Shown: positions 12,601 through 25,005 of the stretch, in pieces
Layout of the letters: each line of letters starts with the position of its first letter
Position numbering within the stretch: the stretch's first letter is position 1
DNA from: Hypoxylon rubiginosum
Lineage: Eukaryota > Ascomycota > Sordariomycetes > Xylariales > Hypoxylaceae
Direction: 5' to 3'
NCBI GenBank assembly: GCA_902806565.1
Contig: CADCXA010000019.1
Span: 393,202 to 457,201 of the forward strand
Length of the DNA: 64,000 bases
The notes under the pieces: generated by a model
The model's database searches: none
What the model was told of the DNA's origin: nothing
What the model saw: only the letters and a program-made list of their open reading frames with translations
Translations under genes and position numbers: made by a program

Positions 12601-14000
12601 GTCCATAGTGTCAGAGTGTCAGAGTGTACAGCCTACGATGGGATTCCTTCAAGTCTATCTAATTCTATTCGGTTAAGTGTTAAGTGACTACTTAACTTTC
12701 GCCTTATCCCTTGGCTGCTTGGCTCCTACAGTGCCGCAAAGTCGAGTGGCTTTTCTTATGTCATACCTAAAGTTAGGACTTTGGCTGGAGTAAGGGAAGG
12801 TCGATACGAATGCATCCTGTCGCGAAAAATAGACACGTCGAATGCTACAGATCAGAGAGGTTACTGTAACCACTGTAACCAAAACTTGCTTTGGTTACCT
12901 TACCCCATCTGCCCATATGCTGTGGCAGTTCTTGCCGCACGGTGGCAGGACTGGATGACATTCTGGGGATAATGAATATTCCATCACGTTGTGCGGAGTT
13001 GCTTCGCCTTGCCTGGATGCCTATTTTTTTTTTGCTTTTGCTGTGGGTGCTGACCGCGAGGCGAGGGCTTTCACGAAGACGCTAATGCAAGCTCTTTACT
13101 CTGTACCTGGGTACATAATAGGTAGCAGTTTTGTCCCGGCACAACCGTATCTGGCCGCCGAACATTGAACATGACAAAGGGGCTAGACACAATAGTTCAT
13201 GAAAGGGGGTTCCCACCGCCGTATTAAGAACTTCGTGTCTATTTTCCCGTATTAACCTCGTAGGTAGGCGGTCTGGTTCTACTTAAAACCCGACCTATAA
13301 GGGCCTATAGAGAGGCGCAGAAACTGAGTAGATATCTGACATCTGACATCTGACTCGTTCTCCAAGATCCCGCCAGAGTGGCCGGGCCTGAAGGCGTACC
13401 ATCCGTTTGGGTTTGGGAATGTGTACCCATTAGTACGGGCGGAGGTCGGCATAACCATTGGGTCCATCATGGCGCTGACTGGTAGGACTTCCGTGGGTTG
13501 ACAGGTTTGGGTATTCCGCAAGTGGCGATTCCAATCGGTGACTCAGTGGGGAACTCGAGATTTGCTGGGCGAACCCATACATCAATCGGATCGCTAGCGA
13601 TGGAGGTTCACGTTAAGGACCCGGAGAAAACGGGCGAATAGTGTGATGGCGCTTTCTTATCCCTCATGGGAAGCGTGGAAAAGAGACGCTGTGCCGCATA
13701 CTCCTCCCCTTACCAAGAAATCACTATGAGCAGAGTGGATCGTGACGGAACAAACGATTGTGTATGGACGTTAGCGTCTTCGAGGTGCAGACACAAATCC
13801 CTCGACATGCAAATACTGTAGGCCTGCAGCGTGGGTTGTGGACCTTTTCGGTTGGGGGGAGAGGTCGGTGCCTGCGTTTTCCCCCGATCGCGACAGTATC
13901 CGTCCTGAATCGAATTTGGATGCTACAGCCTGCAGAGTCAAGGGTTGCTGGAACTACGCTACCACATACGTCGTTAGGTGCGGAGGTAGGGAGGCTGATC
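9669..14000. other. Gene-poor stretch, first part
   Basis: No gene is supported. The stretch is dotted with copies of the palindromic word CCTAGGTA and its variants (about 10440, 10480, 10860, 11106, 12410). Two minus-strand frames look somewhat codon-like, 12606-12349 (85 residues, ATG start) and 13521-13279, but neither shows a domain or a convincing splice partner. A short TCAGATG-type tandem occurs near 13335-13352. Confidence 0.4.
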
Positions 14001-17000
14001 GTGAGGGGTTGCTAAAAGGCTTCCACTCAAAATCCAAGTTCTGGCCACACCGCTAGAAGAGTTCTCGTCCATTGCCGCATTCTGGCATTCCTCGGCTACT
14101 TTTATCAAACCATCGTGTTATGCATGGCCAGTTCAAGTTGGGGGGGAGGGGGGCGAGAGCCGAACCGTTCGACTTAAAGGGTAAGTTAGAGGAGACTTGT
14201 GTCCGGTTGTACATGGATAGTTCTACTGCTGATATTATGAACCTAGCCTCTTAATGTTGGGTCGGTATACGTAAGATGGCTGATGATTATTTCAACAGAG
14301 TGATATGATGTTGCCATCGGTTTTCCGTTCTGATGCCTCTCCGGAGCCGATAGATGAGGGCACGTGGAGGAGAGTAGGGGGAAGGTGAATGGTTATCTGG
14401 CTGCCTGAGTGAATTTACCTGTCCAACCTCATTATTGTGAATGGGACATGATGCTGAGTACCACCTTGTGTACTGGCGGAGTTTTCGGTTGCAGAGTCTG
14501 ACTTCAGAGAATTGTTGTACAATCTGCCAATATTCTCTTGTTCAACATAGATCCCTTGGCGACTCAAGTGTGGCCGGCTGCTAGTTAACACTCAAAATAG
14601 TACGTAAATGCTCGCGTGCATGCATGTAACTAGTGTAGGGGGCAGAGGGGGTTGGATCTGACGCGGTCTAATATGGACCTTTTCCTCACGGCCGATGCTA
14701 GTAGGCGCATGCGAATTTGCCCGCTGACCCGCTCATTGTCGAAATCGAATGCAAAGACGATGCAAAGACGGACTCGTGGAAAGAAGAAAAATCTTTCTTC
14801 GGCTAGAAGACGAAAGAGGGGTTGGAAAGAAAGACAATAGACTACCTAACATAGGTATAGGTTTATTCAGGTCTTGCAAGTATTCTGTGGAGCATCAAGA
14901 GGCAAGACTTTTCTTTTCGAACAACTTGGTCGACGCAAAAGTGAGCATGGTGAGCCGAGCATCGCTACACATGAGTGGGGGTTCGAACACAACCCACTCA
15001 ACGGAACGGCGCTTGGAACGTCGTGTTAAACTTGTTGATGGGCCCTCAAAATTTTTCTTCTTCAGGTTCGGCCTTTTACTGGTTGCAAATATGTATTGTA
15101 ACAGCTAACCACCATCAACGAACAGTTGGGGCGATCCTGCGGAGGTCTAGATACTACTACTGGAAGTGTGCCCTAGGGTGCTCCAGGGGCACTGGGCTCT
15201 GATTCGGTCGCCTGTCCAGCCAGTCTGGTCTGCCAGTCTAGCAGCTAGCAGCTACATAGTTCAAGAAGTGTGCACCTTACAGTCCGTAGGGGTCCAAGTG
15301 GATATCCTTGGTAACAATCCACATCCGAGGTCTCGCTAGGCGCTGGGCAAGTGATCCGTCTCATGATCTGTCCTAGACAAGCCTTCCACTTCACAATAGG
15401 TCAGATCGGTAATAAAAAACGGCGAGTAGCTTTATGTCTTCGCAAATTCAGCCTAGCTAATGAAGTAGTGAGAAGGATTCTTGATACAAGATGTTGGACA
15501 AGCTGACCAAGTTTTGTTTATCACCTCGGGCAGCCTCGGGACGTCATTGTACAGATATGGGATGTCGCTACACGGAAGTGTAAGAGAACTCAAGTGGCGA
15601 GGATGAATGAGTAACGTGTACCTAAGGTAAGTGTCTTATGTTGCAAGTAAGGGGTTCGCAACTCACCCGCCGAGCTTACAGGCTTATTAACAACAAAGGG
15701 CGGTATGGGAGACGGGAAGAGAATGTGCTAATTACCAATCGTTGACTTCGCCTGGCAACGAGCAACCCTAGCAATGCGAGCTCACGCTTCTGCAGCGACC
15801 AGGTGTTAAGTGGATAATATCACTTGAGTTGCAAGCTATGTAGGTACTGGTGCTTCAGTGTAAAATCCCTCAGAAATTCCGAGATTCTTTAAAATTGCCA
15901 AATTAAATATAGGAGGTTTTGGGGGTTGGTATGAAAGGGGGTGTGGATTTATCATTGGACTGCTCTTTATGAATTCTTTAGCTCTGATAGGCTCAGGCTT
16001 ATGGATCGTCTTATTCTTGAAATTGGCACTGATGCCTACCTTACCAGCCTACGGGCATTGGACTTCCACCACCCCCAGCACCCCTAGACCCTGGATGTCC
16101 GGCAGGTCATTATTCCATTTCTTGTGTCTCAACAGCGCATGATCCTGTGGGAATCTTCTGCCTAGCAAGACATTACGCAAAATACTATCATGTGAATATT
16201 GTGGCTGCGGCCCTGCCATAATACATACGTAAGATGTTGTTGTTCCGATGAGAGGGTTTGGATTGGGGGGAGTTCTGTTGTCCGTGCCGAATACTTAGGT
16301 GTCTGTTTGTTTTGACAAATGGATAAATACACCCTTTGTGGTGCTGTTAACCTACCTGCCTACCTCGACTGGAGCCGTGGGTAGGCTAGGTGATAAGGGC
16401 GACTTTTCTAAACTGTAGAAGTTGCAGATTTGTATCCTTCATAGCTTCAACTTCCTTTATTGACATTGACAAATCCCTCGGATGTCCAGTGCCAGCGTCC
16501 AGTGGTGAACTAGGTGTCATCAAGGCCTAAGAGCCCGATCATGCGGACGAGGAGGTAGAAGGAAACGTAGTAAAGGAGTATGCTCACCCTTCTGTTGAGG
16601 CAATGTGTGCCAATTTGGGAAATGATGCTACCCCAGAAATTGGAACTACCGTTTTCATACGTAACCTCTCTTCGGTACGTGCTGGAACAATAGAAGCGCG
16701 GGCTGCCCTGGGTCCTCCCAGGCGTGACAGAAAGAATCGCGTTTCGACCAGATAATGGGTTGACCTTTTATCCAGATGGGTTGCAACACATAGTGAAAAT
16801 AAAGGAGACGAAGGCTCCGAAATGAGAATTGGCTGGCATCGTCCGAATCAATATTGATTAAAAAGAACACCGGCTCAAAACGAGCAATATTTTTCCGCAT
16901 TCAAGTCGAGCTAGTCTCGGGGGCTTTGTTCGAGTCATAGGACCTGTTCGACTTGAGTCTCGATTCTTTTTGCTGATACAATGAATGAGCATTGCATGTG

Positions 17001-19977
17001 CAAAAGGAAAAGGGGGCTTCCGGGGATTGTTGCGTGGTTATCGTCTATGTACCTAAGTACCTACACCTTACCCCCTTTATTTTCAGTCCATAGAAGGTGA
17101 GCAAGGCTGCCATAACTGTCAAGAGTTAATACATGGCAGATATAACTTACATATGCCACCGGTAAACCACGTGTACATACATGTGGAATAGACTACATAG
17201 CATATGTATCATATATATGCTAGTAATGAATGCTAATGCTTATGTATCTCGTCAATATGAGCTGTCTTATGGTAACCTATTTCGCTTAACGTTATTTGAA
17301 AACATCGGATGAGCCATCAAAATCTGCCACAAGCTACGACCGTCAGGGAGAAAGAAATAATAATAAAAATAAAAAATAAAACAAAAACAAACACGTACTA
17401 TGTAGCTTAACCCCTAGCGCTGCTAAAAATGGATAGGACCCTGATCTTCGGCGATGGATTTTGCTTTCTCATAAAGATGGTCAATGCCACAGATCGGACG
17501 GCACATGGGTACGAACGTGTTTGTTGTGAAACTTGAAAGAACTTAGCCCAAAGAATTTTTACATAGTCTGATAGTACAGCGGATATACATACATGCAGTT
17601 TTTGCAACAGAGCAGAGGCCAAGAGTGTAACTCTTCCAAGTGATATACATTATGTACCCACTTGTCCACTAAACTGGAAGCGCTTATTGACACAGGTAAC
17701 ACCTATGCAGCTATGGTATCTGGGTATCTGTAGCTGACAAACTGTCTTGCAAAAAAAAATAAGAGACTAATAAAAAAACGCGTACTGGCAGACTGGCAGA
17801 CTGGCAGACTGGGAATCGTACCTAATAAGGTTGTCTGCAATATGGACTCGGCCCGTATGGGTGGACATAATTAGATGCAGGATTGTCCAGTCGGTACAGT
17901 TTGTGCGTGTGTACCGAGTACTACATCCCATATCCCATATCCCATATTCCATGTGTACGCTGGATGTGTACACTGGACGGGTCTTACTGGACGGGTCTGC
18001 GGGTGAGCTTTTCTAGCAGTTACCTAGGTACCTGGAACCGTGTTTAGAGTCCGTACCCAGGCCATAACTCCACCTAAGCTGCTAAGGAACCTGGACCACC
18101 GCCTATTGTAGACTTGATCCGCCTGCATCCAATCAATGGTGAGGTGTATGCCCCCCCCCCCCCCCCTTGCCCCCCTTAATCCCCACTGACTCTTAGTGGC
18201 CACCCGCTTTTTTTCCACGCCTGCGCGCTCGCCGCTCACAGGATTTGAGTACCCAAGACAAGCAGACAAGGTACGTACAAAGATCACTAGCGGTCAAAGT
18301 GCCTCAAAGAACTGCCCACTTGGGACGCATGGAACTTGGTTGGCTGGTTGGCTGGTTGGCCCGTTGGAACTCCCCTGTAGGATGTCTAGGTACCTACCTC
18401 CTAAAGTTGTACGTGTGTATTGGTGTATTGATGAGCTTTTGGTGTGGTCTCTGTGGTCTCTTGTTCTGTGGGCTCTTCCTCAAGTTTTTTTTTTTTCTTT
18501 CCACGCCGGCTCCATCAACATCATCACTTGCCATTTTCCATTTCTCATCCTCCACTCCATCCTTTCAACCTCCCAAACGCTCCACCACCTCACCATTTTG
18601 CCGCTTTCACCTCCGTCTCCCTCCTTTTTTTCTTTTTTTTTTTCTCTTTCCTTACCTCGCAATCCCTCCGCTTTGCCAAATTGTCCGACCTCGACCGAAA
18701 TTTCGATTCTCGGAGCTGTCGACGTAAGGATTCAGGTTTCTACAACAAGCTTAAGAGTGGACAAGAAAAAAAGAGAGGGTCACGACAAAGTTGTACTTTA
18801 TTGTGCAGGAGAAGGTGCTCGTACCGTAAAGCAACGATCTGGTCTCACCCTCGCGTTTCTGGCCGTCGATTTAGAAATCCTTTCTTTTTTCTCGGGTCTT
18901 CAACGAGCGAAGCGAAACCCACAGTCACGACGACGACGACCAAACCTGCCAGTTCAACACGGACGACGCGGACAACGCGGACAACACGAGGGTTGACTAG
19001 TTGACTAGGTACGACTTGACTGGACTCGCACGCCAGCACTCCTTCGCGAACAGCCCGGTCGTCGCAACTTGGAAGTGTTCTTACCACTGCCAGCATCTTT
19101 TGCACTAGGTAGGTCATCTTGTCTCTAAATAACCATCCATCCATCCCGCGTCAATTTCTGTCAGCTTGGATATGCACCTACTGCACCTACACGGCGCCGA
19201 CACATCCTGAATTCCGGCGTATATTCGATTATTTTGTCATCACCCCAAATTTCCAATCTTGGTCCACAACAAGGTCATCTGGTCAGCGCGTAACCAGCGG
19301 AGAAACGCGCAGTTTGTTTGGACTTTGATTGACCTTTGAAGAATATTGTTGCCCGTCAACTCTCGTTTTTATTCACCACCTACTAAACTTGTCACCAAGC
19401 CTCAAACCTTCTAGCACCAACACTTGTACAATCCCTTTAGTTCCTTTCAGCACAGATCTCGACAAGGTGTACTGAAGGCGTCTTCCCTTTCAGCCAAAGT
19501 CATTGTTGCGCCTCACAATAATCTTGTTGGTTACTGACATTCGTCCGTACAGTTCTTAGAGGTCTTCATCGCACCCCTTTTTCCTAATATCCTCTTCGGC
19601 ATCCCTCTACCTACATACGACTCGATTTTGTCGTATATCATCATCGCCGGCCTCGACCAGACTCGACAGGCACCACAAGGATTTCCATCAGTTCTCCCAT
19701 CGAAGAACCGGTCCCTTCAACGTTCCAACCCTTAACTCGATCTTCTCGGATTTGTCTAAGACTAAGACAACCGATTCATGGCTCAAGCGTCTCAATAAGG
19801 TTCTAAACAACCTCCCATCTAACACCCTTCTACGTCTCTTCGGCCTTCGGAATTACAGCCAGTTGTGCTGTGGTCATCCCACGCAACTGAGCCGTCTCTC
19901 CACGTGCTTGAAGCAGAACACCTCCTTCAAAGGTCCACTATAGATCTTTGACGGAGACCGACCACCCAACCGTCATC
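14001..19977. other. Gene-poor stretch and long 5' region of the cyclin gene
   Basis: No gene is supported between 14.0 and 19.9 kb. Visible features are a tandem of about 3.5 copies of an 8-mer ACTGGCAG at 17784-17811, repeated CCCATAT words near 17926-17948, a run of 17 C at 18151-18167, and a strongly pyrimidine-rich stretch at about 18485-18660. CT-rich tracts of this kind often sit near transcription starts in filamentous fungi. The last 1-1.5 kb is probably promoter plus a long leader of the cyclin gene, with upstream ATGs and possibly leader introns. Long chance frames around 18196-19004 are products of the biased composition. Confidence 0.45.
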
Positions 19978-21030
19978 ATGCCGGGCGGCGTTTGTGCGGT
20001 TCTCGATTACGAGACCGAATTGATGGCAGAGTATGTGGCTGATATGGCTGTGAGAGTTGTGCTCCCTAAAACTACAGTCTCGGGTGCATTCCGCAAATTC
20101 GTCAACCAGATCCTCACTTCAACTCGACTTCCCAGCACCACTATCCTACTTGGAATGAACTATCTGGCCAAGAGAGTCAATATGCTCAACCAGACCGGAC
20201 AATTCAATCCGACCGATGGTCAAATGTGGAAGATGCTTACCGTGGCCCTGCTACTTGGTAGCAAGTTTCTCGACGATAACACGTTCCAGAACCGTTCGTG
20301 GTCCGATGTTAGTGGTATCCATGTGTCAGAACTCAACACTATGGAAAATGAGTGGTTAAAACACATTGGCTGGTCCCTATACGTCAATTTGGATCAGAGT
20401 CAAGACTACAATGCCTGGTTAAAGAGCTGGAAGGATTGGGAGGAGAACAAGAGATTTCACCAACTACAGCAACAGCAGCAGTCCCAGCTTGCCATGCGCG
20501 AGAAACTGGCTCCCATCGTTACCGCCCTCCACTCGGACTCCGCACGACAGCACCATCCCCTTGCCTTCCAGGGTTGGACTCACGAGGAAATTTCTGATCA
20601 TGAACGCCTTAGCATGGCTAACAGAGCGGCACATACCGGTACGGCTGCTTATCGATGCCGCGAAGGCTCGTGGCAGAGTCACATGCAGAACCCCTGGTCG
20701 CAGCCTCAGGCTCCCTTGACGCCTCCTGATTCCGGTTACGGTACCCCAGAATACCTCAACTCGGCTGCTTCCGTTAACTCGGCGTACGACGAGTGGTTTG
20801 CTCGGGCTGTTAACGGCGACTACAGCAGACACTTTAAGCCCTCTGGCCACAATGGCTATGGATCCAGAAACGGATCCCACTTTCAGGGCTGGCCTGGACA
20901 CCACTATGCCCACGGCATTTGGGAGTCGAATGTTGCTGGGTGCACTTGCGCCCAATGCAAAGCTCAGCATCATAAGGCGGCGGCTCCCTACTTCCAGCAA
21001 CATGGTTACAGTCAACCCGTGATGGGTTAG
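19978..21030 (+). CDS. Cyclin-domain protein, Clg1/Pcl-like (Pho85-type cyclin)
   Basis: Single-exon gene encoding about 350 residues. The start is the ATG in the context GTCATCATG, followed by PGGVCAVLDYETELMAEYV; an in-frame TTG lies 30 bases upstream. A cyclin box covers about residues 35-145. It includes VNQILTSTRLPSTTILLGMN, the LTVALLLGSKFLDDN segment typical of Pho85-type cyclins, and the WLKHIGW helix. A glutamine run (about 163-172) and a Ser/Gly/His/Pro-rich, probably disordered C-terminal half follow, ending with a CTCAQC cluster. By family it should bind and target a Pho85/PHOA-type cyclin-dependent kinase, acting in nutrient or morphogenesis signalling. The closest yeast relative by pattern is Clg1, though I cannot separate it from other PCLs by eye. 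The long leader suggests translational control. Confidence 0.8.
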   Translation: MPGGVCAVLDYETELMAEYVADMAVRVVLPKTTVSGAFRKFVNQILTSTRLPSTTILLGMNYLAKRVNMLNQTGQFNPTDGQMWKMLTVALLLGSKFLDDNTFQNRSWSDVSGIHVSELNTMENEWLKHIGWSLYVNLDQSQDYNAWLKSWKDWEENKRFHQLQQQQQSQLAMREKLAPIVTALHSDSARQHHPLAFQGWTHEEISDHERLSMANRAAHTGTAAYRCREGSWQSHMQNPWSQPQAPLTPPDSGYGTPEYLNSAASVNSAYDEWFARAVNGDYSRHFKPSGHNGYGSRNGSHFQGWPGHHYAHGIWESNVAGCTCAQCKAQHHKAAAPYFQQHGYSQPVMG

Positions 21031-23434
21031 GTTCACCTTGTATCTCGCGTGATACACGCTGTCGTGTATCATCGATTCTCGCTTGGATGGGCTGAGTGAT
21101 TGTCTCGGCCTACTTCACGATTTGTGATTACTTGCACTAATGTCTACTCCGGCATTGTTTTCCGGCATGTTCAGGCACATAAATTTGTTATTCAGATACC
21201 CCTTGGCGTCACAGAAGGTTGGGCATATGATGGATATGCACAAAAAATCAAAATGAATTGGTGGATCCGGGCTTGGTTTTCTCGGTCGGTCTTAATTCAG
21301 ATCCCAATCGATATCGATATCGAATCGACGACATCCGTATCCGTACCCGTACGTACTACGAACGAATTCGACTTTATCGGTCCATCAAATAAAGTTCCTC
21401 ATAACTAATGGTCGCTCATTTTGCCTCCATACGTGATGCCCCCCTTTTATTTGACGAACTCATTCCGCATTGGTAATTATAAGTGGCGTTAATGGTTATG
21501 GTAATTTCCGGTGGTTATTCTTTTTTTTTTTTTTCCAATAGATTCTGGCATACTTCATTTCGGACTGCATTTTTATAGCGGTGGTGGTGGTAAAAAGCTG
21601 AGGCTCAATTTGGCGTTTTGTTTTTTTCCAAGAAGAAAAAGGAGATGGACGGTCCCGGGAGCCTCGTCGTCCAGTTACTCGTCTACACCTTCGAGTCTAC
21701 TTTCGAGTCTACCCTATTGCATACAATAGACGTCACTTTAGACGCAACAATCCGTCGCTGCTCGCCGGAGCTCGGCTGCGGATCCAATCTTGTCAGGCCG
21801 CGGACCGCAATCCGCTTTCATCTGAGCCCCCACGATGTACACGATTCTTACGTTTATTCGATTCACGATTTCCACTTGACAAAGGGATCACCTGCGACCT
21901 AGTCTCGCCTTTTACATCGGGTGGCTTTGTCGCATCTGGGAGAGAGATCCCAGTATTTATGTTCGATACCTTTACAATGGGAGGTTTACGTCAGCAGAAT
22001 TCTTTCGATACGTGGGAAGATTCATTCAGTCTGGTTATTGGTTTGCTGTTGTACAGAATATGGGTGCAAGCACAGATGGCACATTGAGGATCAGGAAGAA
22101 AATTGGGTCGTCTGGTTTGCATTTGCCGTTTTGGTTTTCTAGTCGAAAAAGTTTTTTTTGTGGAAAACAGTTGGCGATACACATTCGAGTTACATTGTAA
22201 CCGAAAGTATTGCCGTTCCACCCGACAAGCCTTCGCCAGTTCCTCGTCACCTCCTAAGCATTCAGAAAGAAAAAAAATCCGGCTTTCAGCATTATCAGCT
22301 CCCGGTTTCATTTGACTACATCATAAGGAGGGAAGGAAAAAAGGGAGATTTGCCTACAATCGGCTTTGGAGCTGTCGGTTTAATAGTATTTTTGGGTTAT
22401 GTCATTTCTCCTGTTCTCGACCTCTCGATAAGGGGCTTTTCTTTTAACTGATTACTTTCATGAGTGCCACGACTTACAATCCCAGGAAACGGGTTAAGGT
22501 TGGGCTTGAGGACAGGCTGGGTTTGGAGCAGAGTTGATTCTGCGAGTCGTTTCGCACGCATAGCCGTGGTGAAGGGGGCTATTTTGAAGTTCTACTGGCC
22601 GTTGGTCGCTGAAGAGGCGAAGACCACGGTTCTGAGGCTAGTTTGATGTCGAAGGCTTCTGGCTTGTTGCTACATATAACCAATAAACCTAGACTAAAAA
22701 TATTAAACTGTGCAAACTTCATCAAATTGGCTTCACATTATTTGCTTAACGTGATAGCATGAGCTCATTTCGTGCTCGTATCTATCTTCCCTAAATTTTC
22801 CGTCAGTCTCGTATGTAGGACGCAGAGGAGTAGTAAAGGCCTTTTGTGTTTGTCGAGTACCTACATTAGGTAGTCTTGGAATAACCTCCCCTTTCCATAC
22901 ATCCTCGTAACACCATCTCATGCGAGGGCTGCTTGGATACTGATCTTTGCTGGAATACGAAACCCTTGTGTCACGATACCTATGAGCTTCGTCCTTGTTA
23001 CATTACACTGCCCGCATGACACACAGCTTAATCTAGACTACCTACATGTAGGTATGATACTATGATGACTTGGAAAAGCTTGTCCAAGGTATGTACTTTT
23101 ACTTCAAGTAGATTATTCTAGCATCCGATCTACGTGTGTATTCTAGCCCTCTGCAATCTACCAAATAACAACACAGTTGTTTGGTGGGACGACGTGCTGA
23201 TATGTAGGTACATGTAGGTAGTTCGCTTCCTGAATCAGGGGTCTAAGGCTTATCGATAATCGTATCTACGCAAAGGCACATCTTTGAACCTTCACCTCTG
23301 TACACAGATCTCGTGTTACCTGTAACCTCACACCTGACCGACGCGTGGTGACCTGCATATACGTCTATACTTCTATGCCTAGGTAAACCAACACCAACCA
23401 TTTCTACTTGCGCATCTTATTGCACCTTAAGTAT
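21031..23434. other. Intergenic region
   Basis: Between the cyclin gene and the NIP30-type gene. It contains T-tracts (21521-21534) and CG-containing direct words (ATCGATATCGATATCGA near 21307-21323; CCGTATCCGTACCCGTACG near 21333-21351). CCTAGGTA-type words occur near 23378. No coding region, tRNA or mobile element was recognised. Confidence 0.4.
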
Positions 23435-24322
23435 ATGGCCTCCCGCTTTGTTTCAGCCGGTACGATCACCGGCGACGGCCAAAGCGAGCCGCAGCCCGCC
23501 TCCGCTCCACCTCCGAAGGTAGCACAGGATGCGCAATGGGACAAGGAGACTTCCAAGAAGAACGCCGAGTGGGAGGCCGTGCAGCGGGACCTAGAGGCCG
23601 ACAAGCGGCGGCGCGAGGAGGCCCGCAGGGCGCAGGTCGAAGGCGACGGGGAGAACAGAAGCTTGTTCGACATACTACAGGCAAACAAAGGTGTGAATCG
23701 GTCTCCTCCCCCTTACCCCTTTCTCGTAGTAAATGGCAAGAAGATTATACAGAACTAATTGATAAAATCGTTGACGGCAATAGCGGCGAAGCAAGCAGCC
23801 TTCGAGGAGCAGAACCGCATCCGGAACCAATTCCGAGCCCTAGACGACGACGAGATCGACTTCCTAGACGGCATGCTCGACGAGCGGCGGATCGAAGAGG
23901 AGAGGATCAAGCGGGAGACGGCCGAGCGCCTGGCCAGCTTCCGGGAGGCACAGAAGGCAACCGGGGTCGCCGAAGACGTGGGGGATACAAACGATGACGG
24001 TGCTGTCGTCGTCGCGTGGGGCGGCGCGGGCAAGAAGCGCAAGAGGAGCGAGAAGGACGTCAAGAGCATCGTCAAGGGCGTGAGGAGGAGGACTAGCGAG
24101 TTGGAGAAGGAAGCAGACGCGAGTACAAAAGTTGAGGCGGCGGTGCCACAACAGACTGCTCCTGCGTCAAGGCTAAAGGAGATCGAGGCTAAGGCCGCAA
24201 CGACGTCTGCTGTCAAGACCGACGCCAGTTCCAAGTCCAAGGCTGCGGACCAAGCCAAACCTTCCACTCAGGAGAAACCAAAGCTCGGATTGGTAGACTA
24301 CGGTTCGGACGAGGACGACTGA
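23435..24322 (+). CDS. NIP30/FAM192A (PIP30)-family nuclear protein
   Basis: Two exons, 23435-23690 and 23784-24322, joined in phase 1, giving 264 residues. The start ATG opens MASRFVSAGT, the conserved N-terminus of this family. The family signature crosses the intron: SLFDILQANK, then AAKQAAFEEQ, then NQFRALDDDEIDFLDGMLDE. The rest is charged, Lys/Glu/Ala-rich and probably disordered, with a KKRKRSEK nuclear localisation-type stretch and an acidic C-terminus LVDYGSDEDD. The human member (PIP30/PSME3IP1) binds the PA28-gamma proteasome activator in the nucleus. Filamentous fungi have only distant counterparts of that activator at best, so the function here may differ. The gene faces TIM54 tail to tail. 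Confidence 0.85.
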
Positions 24323-25005
24323 CGTACGCATTAACTGAAAAAACGTAATAGCACTGCCGACGCTTGCCAAGATCTTCACTACAACTTGGACTCTGTCAGA
24401 GTCGCCGCTCATGAATCACGAGTCTGAGCACACGCAGAATAGGAAGCTGCTTCTAGGTAGCTAGGCTAGCGCGAGGCCTTGTAGGTTGACAGACTAATCG
24501 TGATGGCGGCGACATTACATCTTCGGGATGCCATGTAAGCTCCAACGACTGTTCTAACTGCGCGCTTGTTGTAGTACACCGGGATGAAGACTTCACACAT
24601 ACTGACTTGAACGCTGTAGCTTGGCCCAATGGGGGCAGCTAGAGTTTACTCTGTAATGCAAGTCACATAATCAAAGGAAGCAATAGGCAGATGAGGGTAT
24701 CAGTACAGAGTCGTCAATGCTCTGGAAGTAGAGTTGTGATTTTGTATGCAGGCTTTAGATATGGGCGAGATGATTATCTCAAACGCCTCGTCAGTCAATA
24801 TGACACAATTCAAACATCATCCCCCGACCCGGTCAACTCTTATCTATGGACCCAATCCGTAGTGCCATGCTGCTGAACAAGCGGATCCATATGCCTATCT
24901 AGAATGTACAGGATATCCTTTTCTCTATACACATGATATTACAGAACCCCGAATTCCTACCCGCTGTCAGGGACGAGCTTCCGGCCGGTTGTACAGCCAG
25001 GTTGA
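24323..25005. other. Tail-to-tail intergenic region
   Basis: Lies between the 3' ends of the NIP30-type gene and TIM54, so it should hold both terminators. No other feature was recognised. Confidence 0.5.

Noticed and set aside
12349..12606. Minus-strand frame of 85 codons with ATG and fairly codon-like composition
   Set aside because: No domain, no splice partner, and the last third looks noncoding; could be a small gene but not supportable here.
13279..13521. Minus-strand frame with C/G-rich third positions
   Set aside because: Starts only at TTG, no convincing acceptor upstream, ends in a TCAGATG-type repeat.
14970..15010. tRNA-like T-arm (GGGTTCGAACACAACCC)
   Set aside because: No acceptor stem, D-arm or anticodon arm could be built upstream.
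18196..19004. Several long overlapping plus-strand frames up to 266 codons
   Set aside because: They arise from a biased CT-rich stretch; products are Ser/Pro/Phe runs without domains and overlap in all frames.
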